A DNA stretch of 56,346 nt, taken from contig CAZYOQ010000008.1 of NCBI GenBank assembly GCA_964649145.1, positions 1 through 56,346 of the forward strand, read 5' to 3'. A model generated the notes under the pieces. The model was not told the DNA's origin and searched no databases. It saw only the letters and a list, made by a program, of their open reading frames with translations. Positions within the stretch are counted from its first letter, which is position 1. Each line of letters opens with the position of its first letter. The position numbers and the translations under genes are program-made. Positions 17,214 through 25,771 of this stretch are shown piece after piece. Source of the DNA: MGBC163016 sp964649145. GTDB lineage: Bacteria > Actinomycetota > Coriobacteriia > Coriobacteriales > Eggerthellaceae.

Positions 17214-19316
17214 TTACGGATGGCTTTTTGGGCGGCGTTGTAAGCGAGATTGATGGTCGGATCTGTTGGTATCTTTACGTGCGGACTTGTGAGCGGCGTT
17301 GTGAGAGGGCTTGTTAGCAGGATTAATTATCTCGAAGTCGAGGCGTGAGCGCATAGTATCGGCAGCGACTAGCTTTACTTTTACAGACATCCCAAGACGA
17401 AAGCGCACATCTGTATCTTTTCCGCGGAGCTCACATGCGGCTGCGTTATAAGCGAAGTATTCATTTCCAAGTGACCTGACTGGCACCAAACCTTCTACGC
17501 AATTTTGCAGACGAACATATAGCCCATAGGTCACAACACCTGAAACCACTGCATCGAAAACCTCTCCTACCTTAGAGGCCATATACTCAACCATCTTCTG
17601 TTTTTGAGAATCGAAAGATGCAGCTTCAGCATTTCGCTCCATCAAAGATGAATGTTCACAAAGGAAGGGAAGAGCGGCAATTTGACCTTTTATGCCTGGC
17701 TGCTTAAAGCCTATCGCGCTTTTAAGCATCCGGTGAACAATTAGGTCGGGGTATCTTCTAATAGGACTTGTGAAATGGCAATATGCCGAAAGACCAAGCC
17801 CATAGTGGCCTTCGTTTTGAGGCGAATAGTCTGCTCGCATCATTGCGCGCAATAGCATCATGGTTACAAGCTGCTCTTCGGCTCGACCTTCAACGCTATC
17901 CAAAATACGCGATATCGTATGCGGGTTTCCTGTCGTAAGTTCGGCTGTCATATCGGATGTAAACCATTTGAATTCCTGAAATACTGGCACAAGTGCGCTT
18001 AAAGCATCCGATGAAGGACGCTCGTGGTTGCGATAGGCGCAAGGGATTTCGCGATCGTACAAGTATGTAGCAACAGCTTCATTGGCAAGTATCATTGCCT
18101 CTTCCACAAGCTTTGTCGCGTCTGTCTTCTTACGAACCTTAATCTCTTCGACCATGCCGTCCGTGTCAAGCAAGACCTTGGCTTCCTCGACCTTAAAATC
18201 GATCCCTCCAAGAGCCTTTCGCTTACACTCGCGCTGTTTAGCAATGCGTGAAAGCAGACGAAGCTTGTCTGAAACATCATCTGACTTATCAGAATCTATC
18301 ATTTCTTGAGCCTGATCGTAGTTCAGACGCAAATCAGAACGCATGATCGCGGGATAAAAATCGCATTCAAGCAAGTTTCCAAGTTCGTCCACATACAAGT
18401 CGCAGGTCACGCAAAGACGATCCTTCTCGGGGCACAAAGAACAAAGCTCTTCAGAAAGTTTTGGCGGAAGCATCGGAATGACCCTGTCAGCTAAATATGT
18501 GCTTGTAGCCCTTTTTCTAGCCTCGAGATCGACCTCATCTGACCAGCTAACATAGGAAGAGACATCGGCAATATGCACGCCAAGTCTAAATTCGCCGCTC
18601 GCCACTTCCTCGATACTTAAAGCATCATCGAAATCCTTTGCGTCTTGAGGGTCTATTGTGAATGTGAACCTGTCTCGAATATCGCGATAGCCCTTATCCA
18701 GGGCACCTTGTATGTCAAGCTCTTTTGAATCTGCACATGTAAGCACCTCGTCTGGAAAAGAAGAAGGCAAGTTATACCTTGCCATAATCTTTTCTGTTTG
18801 AACCTGAAGCGATTCCATCTCTCCTAAGACCTCGATTATCTTTCCCGTAGCGGCATTTTGCCGCGTAGGGTATTCGAGTATCTGAACGCGCACCATCGAA
18901 CCTTCAGGGATATTTGGCGAATCGGAAATTCGCGTGAATATGTCGTGTTTCAAACGAGGGTCATCGGGAATGACTACCCCAAATGGGCCTGCCACTTCAT
19001 AGCGGCCAATAAGTTCGCTATGGCGCCTCTCTATGATGCGAACGATTCTGCCTTCAAGATTCTTAGACCCTCTAGCAGAAGCAGAGGCCGTATACCCGCG
19101 TTTTTCCTTTTTTGAACCCGCGTGAACGTTTGTTGAAATCTCTACGATATCGCCATCCATAGCGTCTCGGCATTTAGATGCAGGAATAAAGAATTCCTCG
19201 TCCTTAGTGCGGACGAACCCGAAACTTCGGCTTGTCGCTTGAAAAGTTCCCTGAAGATAGGATTTAGGCTTGCTCCTCGTGGAGTGCTTTTTCGACTTGG
19301 ATTTTCGTTTTGCCAT
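17214..19316 (-). CDS. rnr: Ribonuclease R
   Basis: Processive 3'-to-5' exoribonuclease that degrades structured RNA and takes part in mRNA and tmRNA-linked quality control. Order of parts: a basic Lys-rich N terminus, cold-shock-like domains, the RNB catalytic domain with the metal-binding DPQDAKDFDDA, the segment YCHFTSPIRRYPDLIVHRML, and a C-terminal S1 domain (VFDAVVSGVVTYGLYVRL). The tail is rich in His, Ser and Arg. Length, 700 residues, is normal. It begins 9 bp after the protease gene. No clear SD is present, so its translation may depend on coupling. Confidence 0.95.
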   Translation of the reverse strand: MAKRKSKSKKHSTRSKPKSYLQGTFQATSRSFGFVRTKDEEFFIPASKCRDAMDGDIVEISTNVHAGSKKEKRGYTASASARGSKNLEGRIVRIIERRHSELIGRYEVAGPFGVVIPDDPRLKHDIFTRISDSPNIPEGSMVRVQILEYPTRQNAATGKIIEVLGEMESLQVQTEKIMARYNLPSSFPDEVLTCADSKELDIQGALDKGYRDIRDRFTFTIDPQDAKDFDDALSIEEVASGEFRLGVHIADVSSYVSWSDEVDLEARKRATSTYLADRVIPMLPPKLSEELCSLCPEKDRLCVTCDLYVDELGNLLECDFYPAIMRSDLRLNYDQAQEMIDSDKSDDVSDKLRLLSRIAKQRECKRKALGGIDFKVEEAKVLLDTDGMVEEIKVRKKTDATKLVEEAMILANEAVATYLYDREIPCAYRNHERPSSDALSALVPVFQEFKWFTSDMTAELTTGNPHTISRILDSVEGRAEEQLVTMMLLRAMMRADYSPQNEGHYGLGLSAYCHFTSPIRRYPDLIVHRMLKSAIGFKQPGIKGQIAALPFLCEHSSLMERNAEAASFDSQKQKMVEYMASKVGEVFDAVVSGVVTYGLYVRLQNCVEGLVPVRSLGNEYFAYNAAACELRGKDTDVRFRLGMSVKVKLVAADTMRSRLDFEIINPANKPSHNAAHKSARKDTNRSDHQSRLQRRPKSHP

Positions 19317-19325
19317 GATAAGCCA

Positions 19326-20618
19326 TTATTCAGAGATCTTCGAATTCGCAGTATCTAAAGCCACATCAAGAAATACGCTCGATTTACTCTTCCCGGAAAC
19401 CTCAATATCAGGAACTATTCCAACGCCGTCGATCTGCTGGCCTAAAGGCGTAAGATAGTAGGCCGCCGTATATTTTATAGCCCCGCCGAAAGAAAGTTCG
19501 CGCGTGACTTGGACAGAGCCCTTTCCTGTTGTTGTTTGCCCAACGATAGTCGCACGCTGGTTATCCTGCAGAGCTGCGGCCAAAACTTCAGCAGAACCTG
19601 AAGTGTATTTGTTTGTCATAACCACAAGTGGAAGCGTAGTCTCAGTAACACCTGTTGCAGATCGTGTATTCGTTGTATCAACCGTCTCGATACCTACTAG
19701 CACTCCGCTAGATACAAACAGGCTTGCAATATCTAGCGCCTGAGTCAGGTATCCGCCAGGGTTATCGGTAATATCTAAGACGAACGCTTTAGCGCCCCTA
19801 TCATTCAGCTTTTCTATGGCGTTCTTCACAAGTTCGGCAGAATTACCAGTTATCTGGCGCAGCTTTATGTAGCCAACATCGCCGCGCATACGGGCTGTAA
19901 CGTTTTGTGCGCTTACCTCTTTGCATTCAAGTGTCACTGTAAATTCATCGCCCGTTGTGGCATCTAAGCTTATAGGACGCATCCATGTGATAACAACGTC
20001 TTCGTTAGCATGTGTAGCTATTGCCCCTATTGCTTCAGAGGCAGACCAAACATGGGACGAGTCGCCATCAATCGCAGAGACAAAATCGCCTTGCTCGACC
20101 CCTTCGGCCTGAGCCTGCGAGCCTTCTAGTACATCAGTTACATATGCTCTTCCCTGATATTCCCCAAACAAGACGCCAATTCCCGAGAAATTGAAACTTG
20201 AGCTGTCTTCAAGATAAGTTTCATAGCGTTCCTTAGTGAGATATTGTGCATAAGGATCCCCCGTGGAATCTAGAAGCTGGGTGAGAAGATCGCTTGTAGT
20301 GCTGTCTAGATCGATCTCGTCGAAACTGTAGGTAGAAAGAAGCTCTTCCACCTCGTTTATTCTTGCAGAAAGCGAATTGGTGGAAGACACAGAAGTAGAA
20401 CCTGTAGTAGAGGCAGGATCAGCAGAATCAACAGAAAGCCCTATAGCTTGCATGAAAGAAGCGTTTCCTCGAAGCAAAAACCCACACAGAAACACTGCCA
20501 CGATTACTAGAAAAGCTACAAGAACACGCACGATGCGCATGTTCTGAACATGCTGCTTTCCCTTGGCAGCATCTTTTTTGTACTTCGCGATATTGCCTCT
20601 AGCCTTGCTGTTTTCCAT
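19326..20618 (-). CDS. S41-family C-terminal processing peptidase
   Basis: Membrane-anchored serine protease of the CtpA/CtpB group. After a short basic cytoplasmic segment comes one transmembrane helix (VRVLVAFLVIVAVFLCGFLL), a helical region, a PDZ domain (FSGIGVLFGEYQGRAYV) and the catalytic domain with the Ser in TSGSAE and the Lys in GKGSVQ. Substrates in the envelope are unknown. I chose the ATG at 20618; the frame is open to a TTG at 20669, but that stretch contains a terminator hairpin after ftsX and adds 17 unlikely residues. It lies between ftsX and rnr on the same strand. Confidence 0.88.
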   Translation of the reverse strand: MENSKARGNIAKYKKDAAKGKQHVQNMRIVRVLVAFLVIVAVFLCGFLLRGNASFMQAIGLSVDSADPASTTGSTSVSSTNSLSARINEVEELLSTYSFDEIDLDSTTSDLLTQLLDSTGDPYAQYLTKERYETYLEDSSSFNFSGIGVLFGEYQGRAYVTDVLEGSQAQAEGVEQGDFVSAIDGDSSHVWSASEAIGAIATHANEDVVITWMRPISLDATTGDEFTVTLECKEVSAQNVTARMRGDVGYIKLRQITGNSAELVKNAIEKLNDRGAKAFVLDITDNPGGYLTQALDIASLFVSSGVLVGIETVDTTNTRSATGVTETTLPLVVMTNKYTSGSAEVLAAALQDNQRATIVGQTTTGKGSVQVTRELSFGGAIKYTAAYYLTPLGQQIDGVGIVPDIEVSGKSKSSVFLDVALDTANSKISE

Positions 20619-20643
20619 CCTCAACCTGCGCTTGAGTAAAACA

Positions 20644-20667
20644 GGGCGCCAAAAGAAATTGACGCCC
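20644..20667 (-). terminator. Hairpin after ftsX
   Basis: Read on the minus strand, GGGCGTC and GGCGCCC form a seven-base-pair stem with one G-U pair around a 10-base loop, followed by TGTTTTACT. It lies 19 bp past the ftsX stop and is a fair intrinsic terminator, though the T run is imperfect and the downstream protease has little room for its own promoter, so read-through is likely. Confidence 0.55.
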
Positions 20668-20685
20668 AATATCCCAGGATAACCC

Positions 20686-21600
20686 TTAGACCTTCAGGTA
20701 TCGCCTCATTGCGATAGCAGAACCGATAAGACCTATTACTATGCCAGCGACTATCAGCGAAATGTATATGAACAGATACCAATGGCCGCTAACCGTGAAA
20801 TCGAGGAAGCGAATAGATGCTTGCAGCTTAGGTATGGCAAACATGCGCAGAAGCTGCAATACCCCAACAGCAAGTAATCCTCCGATCAAGGAATCTACGG
20901 CGCCCTCCATGAGGAACGGTCCACGAATAAAGGCGTTAGAAGCACCCACCAACCTCATGATCGCAATTTCTTTGCGGCGAGCAAGAATCGCAAGACGGAT
21001 AGTATTGTTGATGAATACAAGCGCTATGAAAATTAGCAGCACAATCAGAGCAAGGCCAATATATCTTACAGATTTTGTAAGCTTGAAAAGCTTTTCAACA
21101 GTACCTTGCCCGTATTTGATGGAATCGCCCGGGTTGCTTGAATCCTCACAGATCTTCACAAAAGTTTCATTGTTTTCGATTGTATCTGCTACATCAGATA
21201 CGACTTGCGGATCGGAAAGTTCCACATCAATAGATGCAGGGAGCGGGTTGGTTCCATCAAGTTGTTCGATGATGTCAGGGTTGCTGGTCATCGAGTTCTT
21301 GAAGTTCTCTAGCGCTTGATCCTTGTCGGTAAAAGACACAGTCGATACTCCGTCAATGCCTTTGATGAGCTCCATCATAGAGTCAATGTCTTCCTGCTGC
21401 GCGTCGTCGTTGACGTAGCAGGTAATTGTGACCTCGCTTTCGACAGAACTCATAAGGTTATTGAGCATCACACCTGCAACAAAGAAAACCCCGATAACGA
21501 GAAGCGAAAGGAATATTGTGATAATAGAGCCTAGCGCTGTTGATAGGTTGCGAGTGAAGCCTTGCAGTGATTCTTTGAAGAAATAGCCAATACTAGACAT
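20686..21600 (-). CDS. ftsX: Cell division protein FtsX
   Basis: Membrane partner of FtsE; together they activate peptidoglycan hydrolases at the septum from inside the cell. Four membrane segments are visible: one near residues 22-45, then a large extracellular domain, and three at the C terminus, with the family segment LAILARRKEIAIMRLVGAS. I chose the ATG at 21600, which overlaps the ftsE stop by eight bases and starts MSSIGYFFKESLQGF; the open frame extends further upstream, but inside ftsE. At 304 residues it is normal. A terminator-like hairpin follows. Confidence 0.93.
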   Translation of the reverse strand: MSSIGYFFKESLQGFTRNLSTALGSIITIFLSLLVIGVFFVAGVMLNNLMSSVESEVTITCYVNDDAQQEDIDSMMELIKGIDGVSTVSFTDKDQALENFKNSMTSNPDIIEQLDGTNPLPASIDVELSDPQVVSDVADTIENNETFVKICEDSSNPGDSIKYGQGTVEKLFKLTKSVRYIGLALIVLLIFIALVFINNTIRLAILARRKEIAIMRLVGASNAFIRGPFLMEGAVDSLIGGLLAVGVLQLLRMFAIPKLQASIRFLDFTVSGHWYLFIYISLIVAGIVIGLIGSAIAMRRYLKV

Positions 21601-22558
21601 CGAAGCCGTACACCCCCCTGTCTTGGTCGCGAGTGAGACGTCCACGATCCAGCGCAACAACGCGCCTTCTCATGTTGTCAACCATATCGCGATCGTGAGT
21701 TGCCACAAGAACAGTGGTGCCGGTTCTGTTGATGCGCTCAAGCAGATCCATGATGCCACGCGAGGTTTGCGGGTCGAGGTTTCCAGTAGGCTCGTCACAG
21801 ATAAGCAGCGGAGGCCTGTTGACAATTGCACGCGCAATAGAAACACGCTGCTGTTCGCCACCTGAAAGTTGGTCTGGAAGCTTCTTGAACTTATCCTGAA
21901 GGCCTACAAGGCGAAGAACCTCTGGAACCTGCGTTTTCACAACATGCTTGGACTTACCGATAACTTCAAGCGCAAACGCAACGTTTTCGAAGACGGTCTT
22001 GTTTGGCAGAAGCTTGAAGTCCTGAAAGACGCATCCGATATTTCGCCTAAGGTAAGGCACGCGCCAATTTCGCATCGTTGAGAGATCCTCGTTGGCAATG
22101 TAGATGTGTCCGGATGTCGGCTTGATCTCACGCGTGAGAAGCTTGATGAACGTCGATTTGCCAGAGCCTGAATGCCCAACCAAAAAGAGGAATTCGCCAG
22201 CATAGATCTGAAGCGTGATATCAGATAGAGCCGGTTTGTTCGGCTGGGCGGGATAAACCTTCGTGACATTGTCGAAGGTGATAACCGGTGTTCCTGTTTG
22301 GGCTTGAGCTTGCTCGACATCCAGCTCTGGGAGTACGCCTGAAAGCTGGGAAGTGAGGTCGGCAACGCTTTGACCTTGGGTTTGCTGAGCATGTTGGGGA
22401 ACCTGGGCCGGCTGTGTGACAACAGGCTGTTGGTAGACTTGCTGGTTAGAAGGTATACCTTGCTGCACGTTTCCGGTATTCTGGCCAGGCGAACCCGTGT
22501 TCACAACGGGATAACCCCCCTGGTTGTAGTCTTGCGTCACAGTAATTGCTCCGTTCAT
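21593..22558 (-). CDS. ftsE: Cell division ATP-binding protein FtsE with a Gln/Pro-rich N-terminal extension
   Basis: ABC-type ATPase that powers FtsX in division-site wall remodelling. Residues from about 91 onward are a normal FtsE: Walker A GHSGSGKST (128-136), Q-loop CVFQDFKLLPNKTV, signature LSGGEQQRVSIARAIV, Walker B LLICDEPTGNLDP. The first 90 residues are not: they are rich in Gln, Pro, Asn, Gly and Val, with no likely fold, and no other start in frame avoids most of it except by discarding the only plausible ATG. FtsE is usually about 220-230 residues, against 321 here. An extension of this kind could tether FtsE to divisome partners; that is inference. Confidence 0.93.
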   Translation of the reverse strand: MNGAITVTQDYNQGGYPVVNTGSPGQNTGNVQQGIPSNQQVYQQPVVTQPAQVPQHAQQTQGQSVADLTSQLSGVLPELDVEQAQAQTGTPVITFDNVTKVYPAQPNKPALSDITLQIYAGEFLFLVGHSGSGKSTFIKLLTREIKPTSGHIYIANEDLSTMRNWRVPYLRRNIGCVFQDFKLLPNKTVFENVAFALEVIGKSKHVVKTQVPEVLRLVGLQDKFKKLPDQLSGGEQQRVSIARAIVNRPPLLICDEPTGNLDPQTSRGIMDLLERINRTGTTVLVATHDRDMVDNMRRRVVALDRGRLTRDQDRGVYGFDV

Positions 22559-22609
22559 ATAGTGTTGTACTGAGACATAAGCGCCTTTATTTTATCAATA
22601 AATGCGCAT

Positions 22610-23572
22610 TTAACAAATCTCCAGTGCTTTATCCATAATTGCATCGCAATTCAAACCAAAAGTGCGCATAAGATCATTGAATTCGCCAGAGTGACCGAAG
22701 GTGTCGACCATGCCTACCTTGCGCATCTGCACAGGATAGTTTTCTGCTAAAAGCGAAGCCACTGCATCGCCTAGACCACCGAATATGGAATGTTCTTCAG
22801 CGGTAATCACTCTGCCTGTTTTCTTGGCAGAACCTAGCAAGGTTTTCGCATCTAGCGGCTTTATGCTAAACGCATCTATTACCTCGGCCGATATTCCCTT
22901 TTCTTCAAGCGCTTTAGCGGCAAGTAGCGCCTCGTTTACTTCCACACCGCAAGCCACGATGGTCACATCTTCACCTTCACGAAGGATGTAGGCCTTGCCA
23001 ATCTGAGGTTCGCAATCTTTTGCATAGACGCTAGGCACGGATGCCCTACCCATACGGATATACACAGGCCCTGGGGTATTTGCCGCCAATTTAAGCGCCC
23101 CTTTAGCGGAATTGAAATCGGCTGGAACCAAGACTCGCATTCCAGGAAGCGCACGCATAAGCGCAATATCTTCTAGCATTTGGTGGCTTCCACCATCAGG
23201 GCCTACCGATATGCCTGCGTGCGTTGGAGCAATCTTTACGTTAAGGTTCGAATAGCAAACAGTGTTTCTGATCTGATCATAGGCGCGACCCGTACCAAAC
23301 ACAGCAAATGATCCAGTAAACGCTATATTTCCTGCAAGCGAGAGCCCAGCAGCAACATCAACCATGTTCTGTTCGGCTATGCCTACATTAAACGCACGTT
23401 TCGCGGTTTCACCGTTGTGCTCTGCAAATTTCTTAATAGTTGTCGACCCCATAAGATCCGCATCAACTGCCACAACTGGCAAGCCCGCCTCGTATAACTC
23501 GATGAGGGTTTCACCATAAGCTGCCCTTGTAGCCTTCTTCTGGGAGAATTCTGCTTCGCTAGCCAATTTCAT
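22610..23572 (-). CDS. Transketolase, C-terminal half
   Basis: Second subunit of a split transketolase of the pentose-phosphate pathway, or of a closely related two-subunit enzyme. It carries the pyrimidine-binding domain (RAFNVGIAEQNMVDVAAGLS, YDQIRNTVCYSNLNVKIAPTHAG) and the C-terminal domain. The ATG at 23572 overlaps the stop of the N-terminal half by one base (TAATG) and has AGGAGG six bases upstream, so the halves are made together. Split transketolases of this size are common in Gram-positive anaerobes. Use in another pathway, such as a transketolase-like ligase, cannot be excluded. Confidence 0.9.
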   Translation of the reverse strand: MKLASEAEFSQKKATRAAYGETLIELYEAGLPVVAVDADLMGSTTIKKFAEHNGETAKRAFNVGIAEQNMVDVAAGLSLAGNIAFTGSFAVFGTGRAYDQIRNTVCYSNLNVKIAPTHAGISVGPDGGSHQMLEDIALMRALPGMRVLVPADFNSAKGALKLAANTPGPVYIRMGRASVPSVYAKDCEPQIGKAYILREGEDVTIVACGVEVNEALLAAKALEEKGISAEVIDAFSIKPLDAKTLLGSAKKTGRVITAEEHSIFGGLGDAVASLLAENYPVQMRKVGMVDTFGHSGEFNDLMRTFGLNCDAIMDKALEIC

Positions 23573-24429
23573 TAGCAGCCTCCTCTCACGCAACCGAGTT
23601 CCTCCAAGGCTTGTTCGGCTTCATCGACACTTGGAGCCTTGCCATGCCAGCCGCACTGGCCTTCCATGAAAGAGACGCCCTTGCCCTTGACGGTTTTAGC
23701 CATAACGGCGTGAGGAACATCCGGGTTCGCACTTTTGAGCCCGTTTAGAGTCTTGACGATTGCAGGTATGTCGTGACCGTCAACATGGCATACCTCCCAA
23801 CCAAAGGCCTCAAACTTCTTGCCAATACAGGCCGGGTCACAAACCTTGCCTGTAGGGCCGTCTATTTGCAAGCCGTTACGGTCGACTATAGCGATAAGGT
23901 TTCCAAGCTTTTGGTGCGCGGCAAACATGCAAGCCTCCCAAACCTGGCCTTCCTCGCATTCACCGTCTCCAAGTACGGTAAAGACATGTGCTGGGTTTCC
24001 TTCAAGCCTAAGGCCGAGCGCTAGGCCCGCTGCAATTGAGAGGCCTTGTCCAAGAGACCCTGTCGACACCTCGACACCCGCAAGCAACTTGCTGTCGGGA
24101 TGACCTTGAAGGCGAGAGCCAAGCTGCCGTAACGTGGAAAGCTCTTCCACATCAAAATAACCACTGCGAGCAAGAACTGCATAAAGGGCAGGGGCTGCAT
24201 GGCCTTTCGCGAGTATAAAACGGTCTCTATCTGCAAGTTCTGGGTTTGAGGGATCGTGTTTCAGCACTCCTCCGAAATAAAGTGCAGTAAGAATGTCGAT
24301 ACAGGAAAGCGACCCACCAGGGTGCCCGCTTCCTGCCTTGCAAATCATGTCCACGATATCGCCTCGCATTATGCGCGCGATATCGTTTAAGGAGTTCTCA
24401 TCAAGATTGGCGGGTTTGATTTGATCCAC
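23572..24429 (-). CDS. Transketolase, N-terminal half
   Basis: Thiamine-diphosphate-binding subunit of the split transketolase. It has the opening motif GSGHPGGSLSCIDILTALYFGG and the cofactor-binding stretch GDGECEEGQVWEA, followed by IVDRNGLQIDG. Length, 285 residues, fits half-transketolase proteins. It is the first gene of the two-gene unit; about 116 bp of noncoding sequence separates it from the permease gene downstream of 24546 in the other direction of reading. Confidence 0.92.
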   Translation of the reverse strand: MDQIKPANLDENSLNDIARIMRGDIVDMICKAGSGHPGGSLSCIDILTALYFGGVLKHDPSNPELADRDRFILAKGHAAPALYAVLARSGYFDVEELSTLRQLGSRLQGHPDSKLLAGVEVSTGSLGQGLSIAAGLALGLRLEGNPAHVFTVLGDGECEEGQVWEACMFAAHQKLGNLIAIVDRNGLQIDGPTGKVCDPACIGKKFEAFGWEVCHVDGHDIPAIVKTLNGLKSANPDVPHAVMAKTVKGKGVSFMEGQCGWHGKAPSVDEAEQALEELGCVRGGC

Positions 24430-24545
24430 TCTTCCCCCTAATTAACTGGAAAAAACTAATACGCCAGACAGTGAAAGACTACCACATGAAAACGATTTTT
24501 TCGGGCACCTTAAAAGACCTTCACGACTCTTTTAGTATTTCTTAG

Positions 24546-25538
24546 TCAGAAGGTCAAATTGGTGAACATGACAAGAAGGCCGCACACAACACCCGCACAA
24601 TATAAGCCGACTATGATTACCGTGTTCTGAAGCTTCTTTCGATTCGCTCGACAAAGCACAAGAAGCCCGATTCCCGCAGAAACCAGAAGACCTGAGATCA
24701 TAGCAGCGCTGCCTAAGATACCCTGAACGTAGAGCTCAGCGATAACAACACTCGCGGCACAATTTGGGATGAAACCAACCAGAGCCGAAAGCAGAACCGC
24801 ACCAAAGCTATCTCCTCCAAGAATCGCCTTTATGAAATCCTCGCCAACGGTTTCAAGGGCGATGTTTAAAACAAGGGTAATTACGATAATGAAGACCATA
24901 ACTTTTATGGTGTGCACAGCCGCACTTTTAAAAGCCGCCTTCCAACCAGCATGTTTATCGTGATTGTGCTCATGGGCGTGATGGTCGTGTGTGCAACCAT
25001 CCATACAATCATCATGGTGGTCATACACAGCATCTGGATGCTTCGTACAAGTAAGGCAATCCTCTTTGCAACCGCACTGGTCCTTAGAGCAAAGCTCATG
25101 GATGCGAAGGCTATCATCGCCAGCACCCTTTATACGCATGACAATATCAATACCAAGCCCTATGACAATACCTACAATTATCTTGAAACCAAGAATAGAA
25201 AACAGAGTCGAAAGCTCAACTTGTTGCGCTAAAAAGATCGGAATCATCTCGTCAGAGGTCGACAGAAAGACAGCAAAAAGTGTTCCAAGGCTCACAACGC
25301 GTCCGGCATAAAGTGTAGCTGCAGCCGCAGAAAAGCCGCATTGTGGCACTGCCCCCAAAACGCCGCCAATAACTGGCCCTGCAAGACCAGCGCGTCTGAT
25401 GGCGTTCTGGGTTGATTTTCCGGTTTTGTGTTCGATCCACTCCATCGCAAGATAGGTCAGAAACAAAAACGGAATCAGATATAGGGTGTCAGCGATTGTG
25501 TGGCTGACCACATGTTCAAACAATTCTGCGAAATCCAT
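24546..25538 (-). CDS. Putative heavy-metal permease, ArsP_2 type, with His/Cys-rich loop
   Basis: A multi-pass membrane protein (about ten hydrophobic segments over 330 residues) resembling the putative 10-TM heavy-metal exporter family PF11449 and proteins annotated as putative manganese transporters. Two symmetric halves each carry a Pro-Cys or Asn-Cys bend: GAVPQCGFSAAAATLYAGR and GFIPNCAASVVIAELYVQG. The central cytoplasmic loop, residues 145-200, is packed with His, Cys and Asp (repeats such as HDHHAHEHNHDKH), a likely metal-binding domain. Metal and direction are unknown. It is divergent from the dehydrogenase-TRAP operon. ATG at 25538. Confidence 0.8.
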   Translation of the reverse strand: MDFAELFEHVVSHTIADTLYLIPFLFLTYLAMEWIEHKTGKSTQNAIRRAGLAGPVIGGVLGAVPQCGFSAAAATLYAGRVVSLGTLFAVFLSTSDEMIPIFLAQQVELSTLFSILGFKIIVGIVIGLGIDIVMRIKGAGDDSLRIHELCSKDQCGCKEDCLTCTKHPDAVYDHHDDCMDGCTHDHHAHEHNHDKHAGWKAAFKSAAVHTIKVMVFIIVITLVLNIALETVGEDFIKAILGGDSFGAVLLSALVGFIPNCAASVVIAELYVQGILGSAAMISGLLVSAGIGLLVLCRANRKKLQNTVIIVGLYCAGVVCGLLVMFTNLTF

Positions 25539-25668
25539 GACGGTTATTCTAAAACAATGGAGCCGCTAAATTAAATGATGATGTTTATGACGCATGGAAA
25601 TATTAGCCGCTTATCCTGTTTCACTTTATCAGGCTAAAGAACTCGAGTGTAGACACAGGCAAAACGCC

Positions 25669-25752
25669 TATAATCTCGGAATGTCAAAGACTGGAAAAGG
25701 CAATGGTGGCAAGGCCAGCGAATTCGCGAAGCCTCAAACCTTGTGCAAATAG
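25669..25752 (+). promoter_or_regulatory. Possible promoter and leaderless small ORF before the dehydrogenase-TRAP operon
   Basis: A consensus -10 box TATAAT lies at 25669-25674, but no good -35 box is at the usual distance. An ATG at 25681, six bases later, opens a 23-residue frame to the TAG at 25750-25752. The spacing would make that frame leaderless. The peptide is basic and Gly/Lys-rich and I do not recognise it. A short leader RNA is equally possible. Confidence 0.3.
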
Positions 25753-25771
25753 GTGCTAGCCGGAGTAAAGA

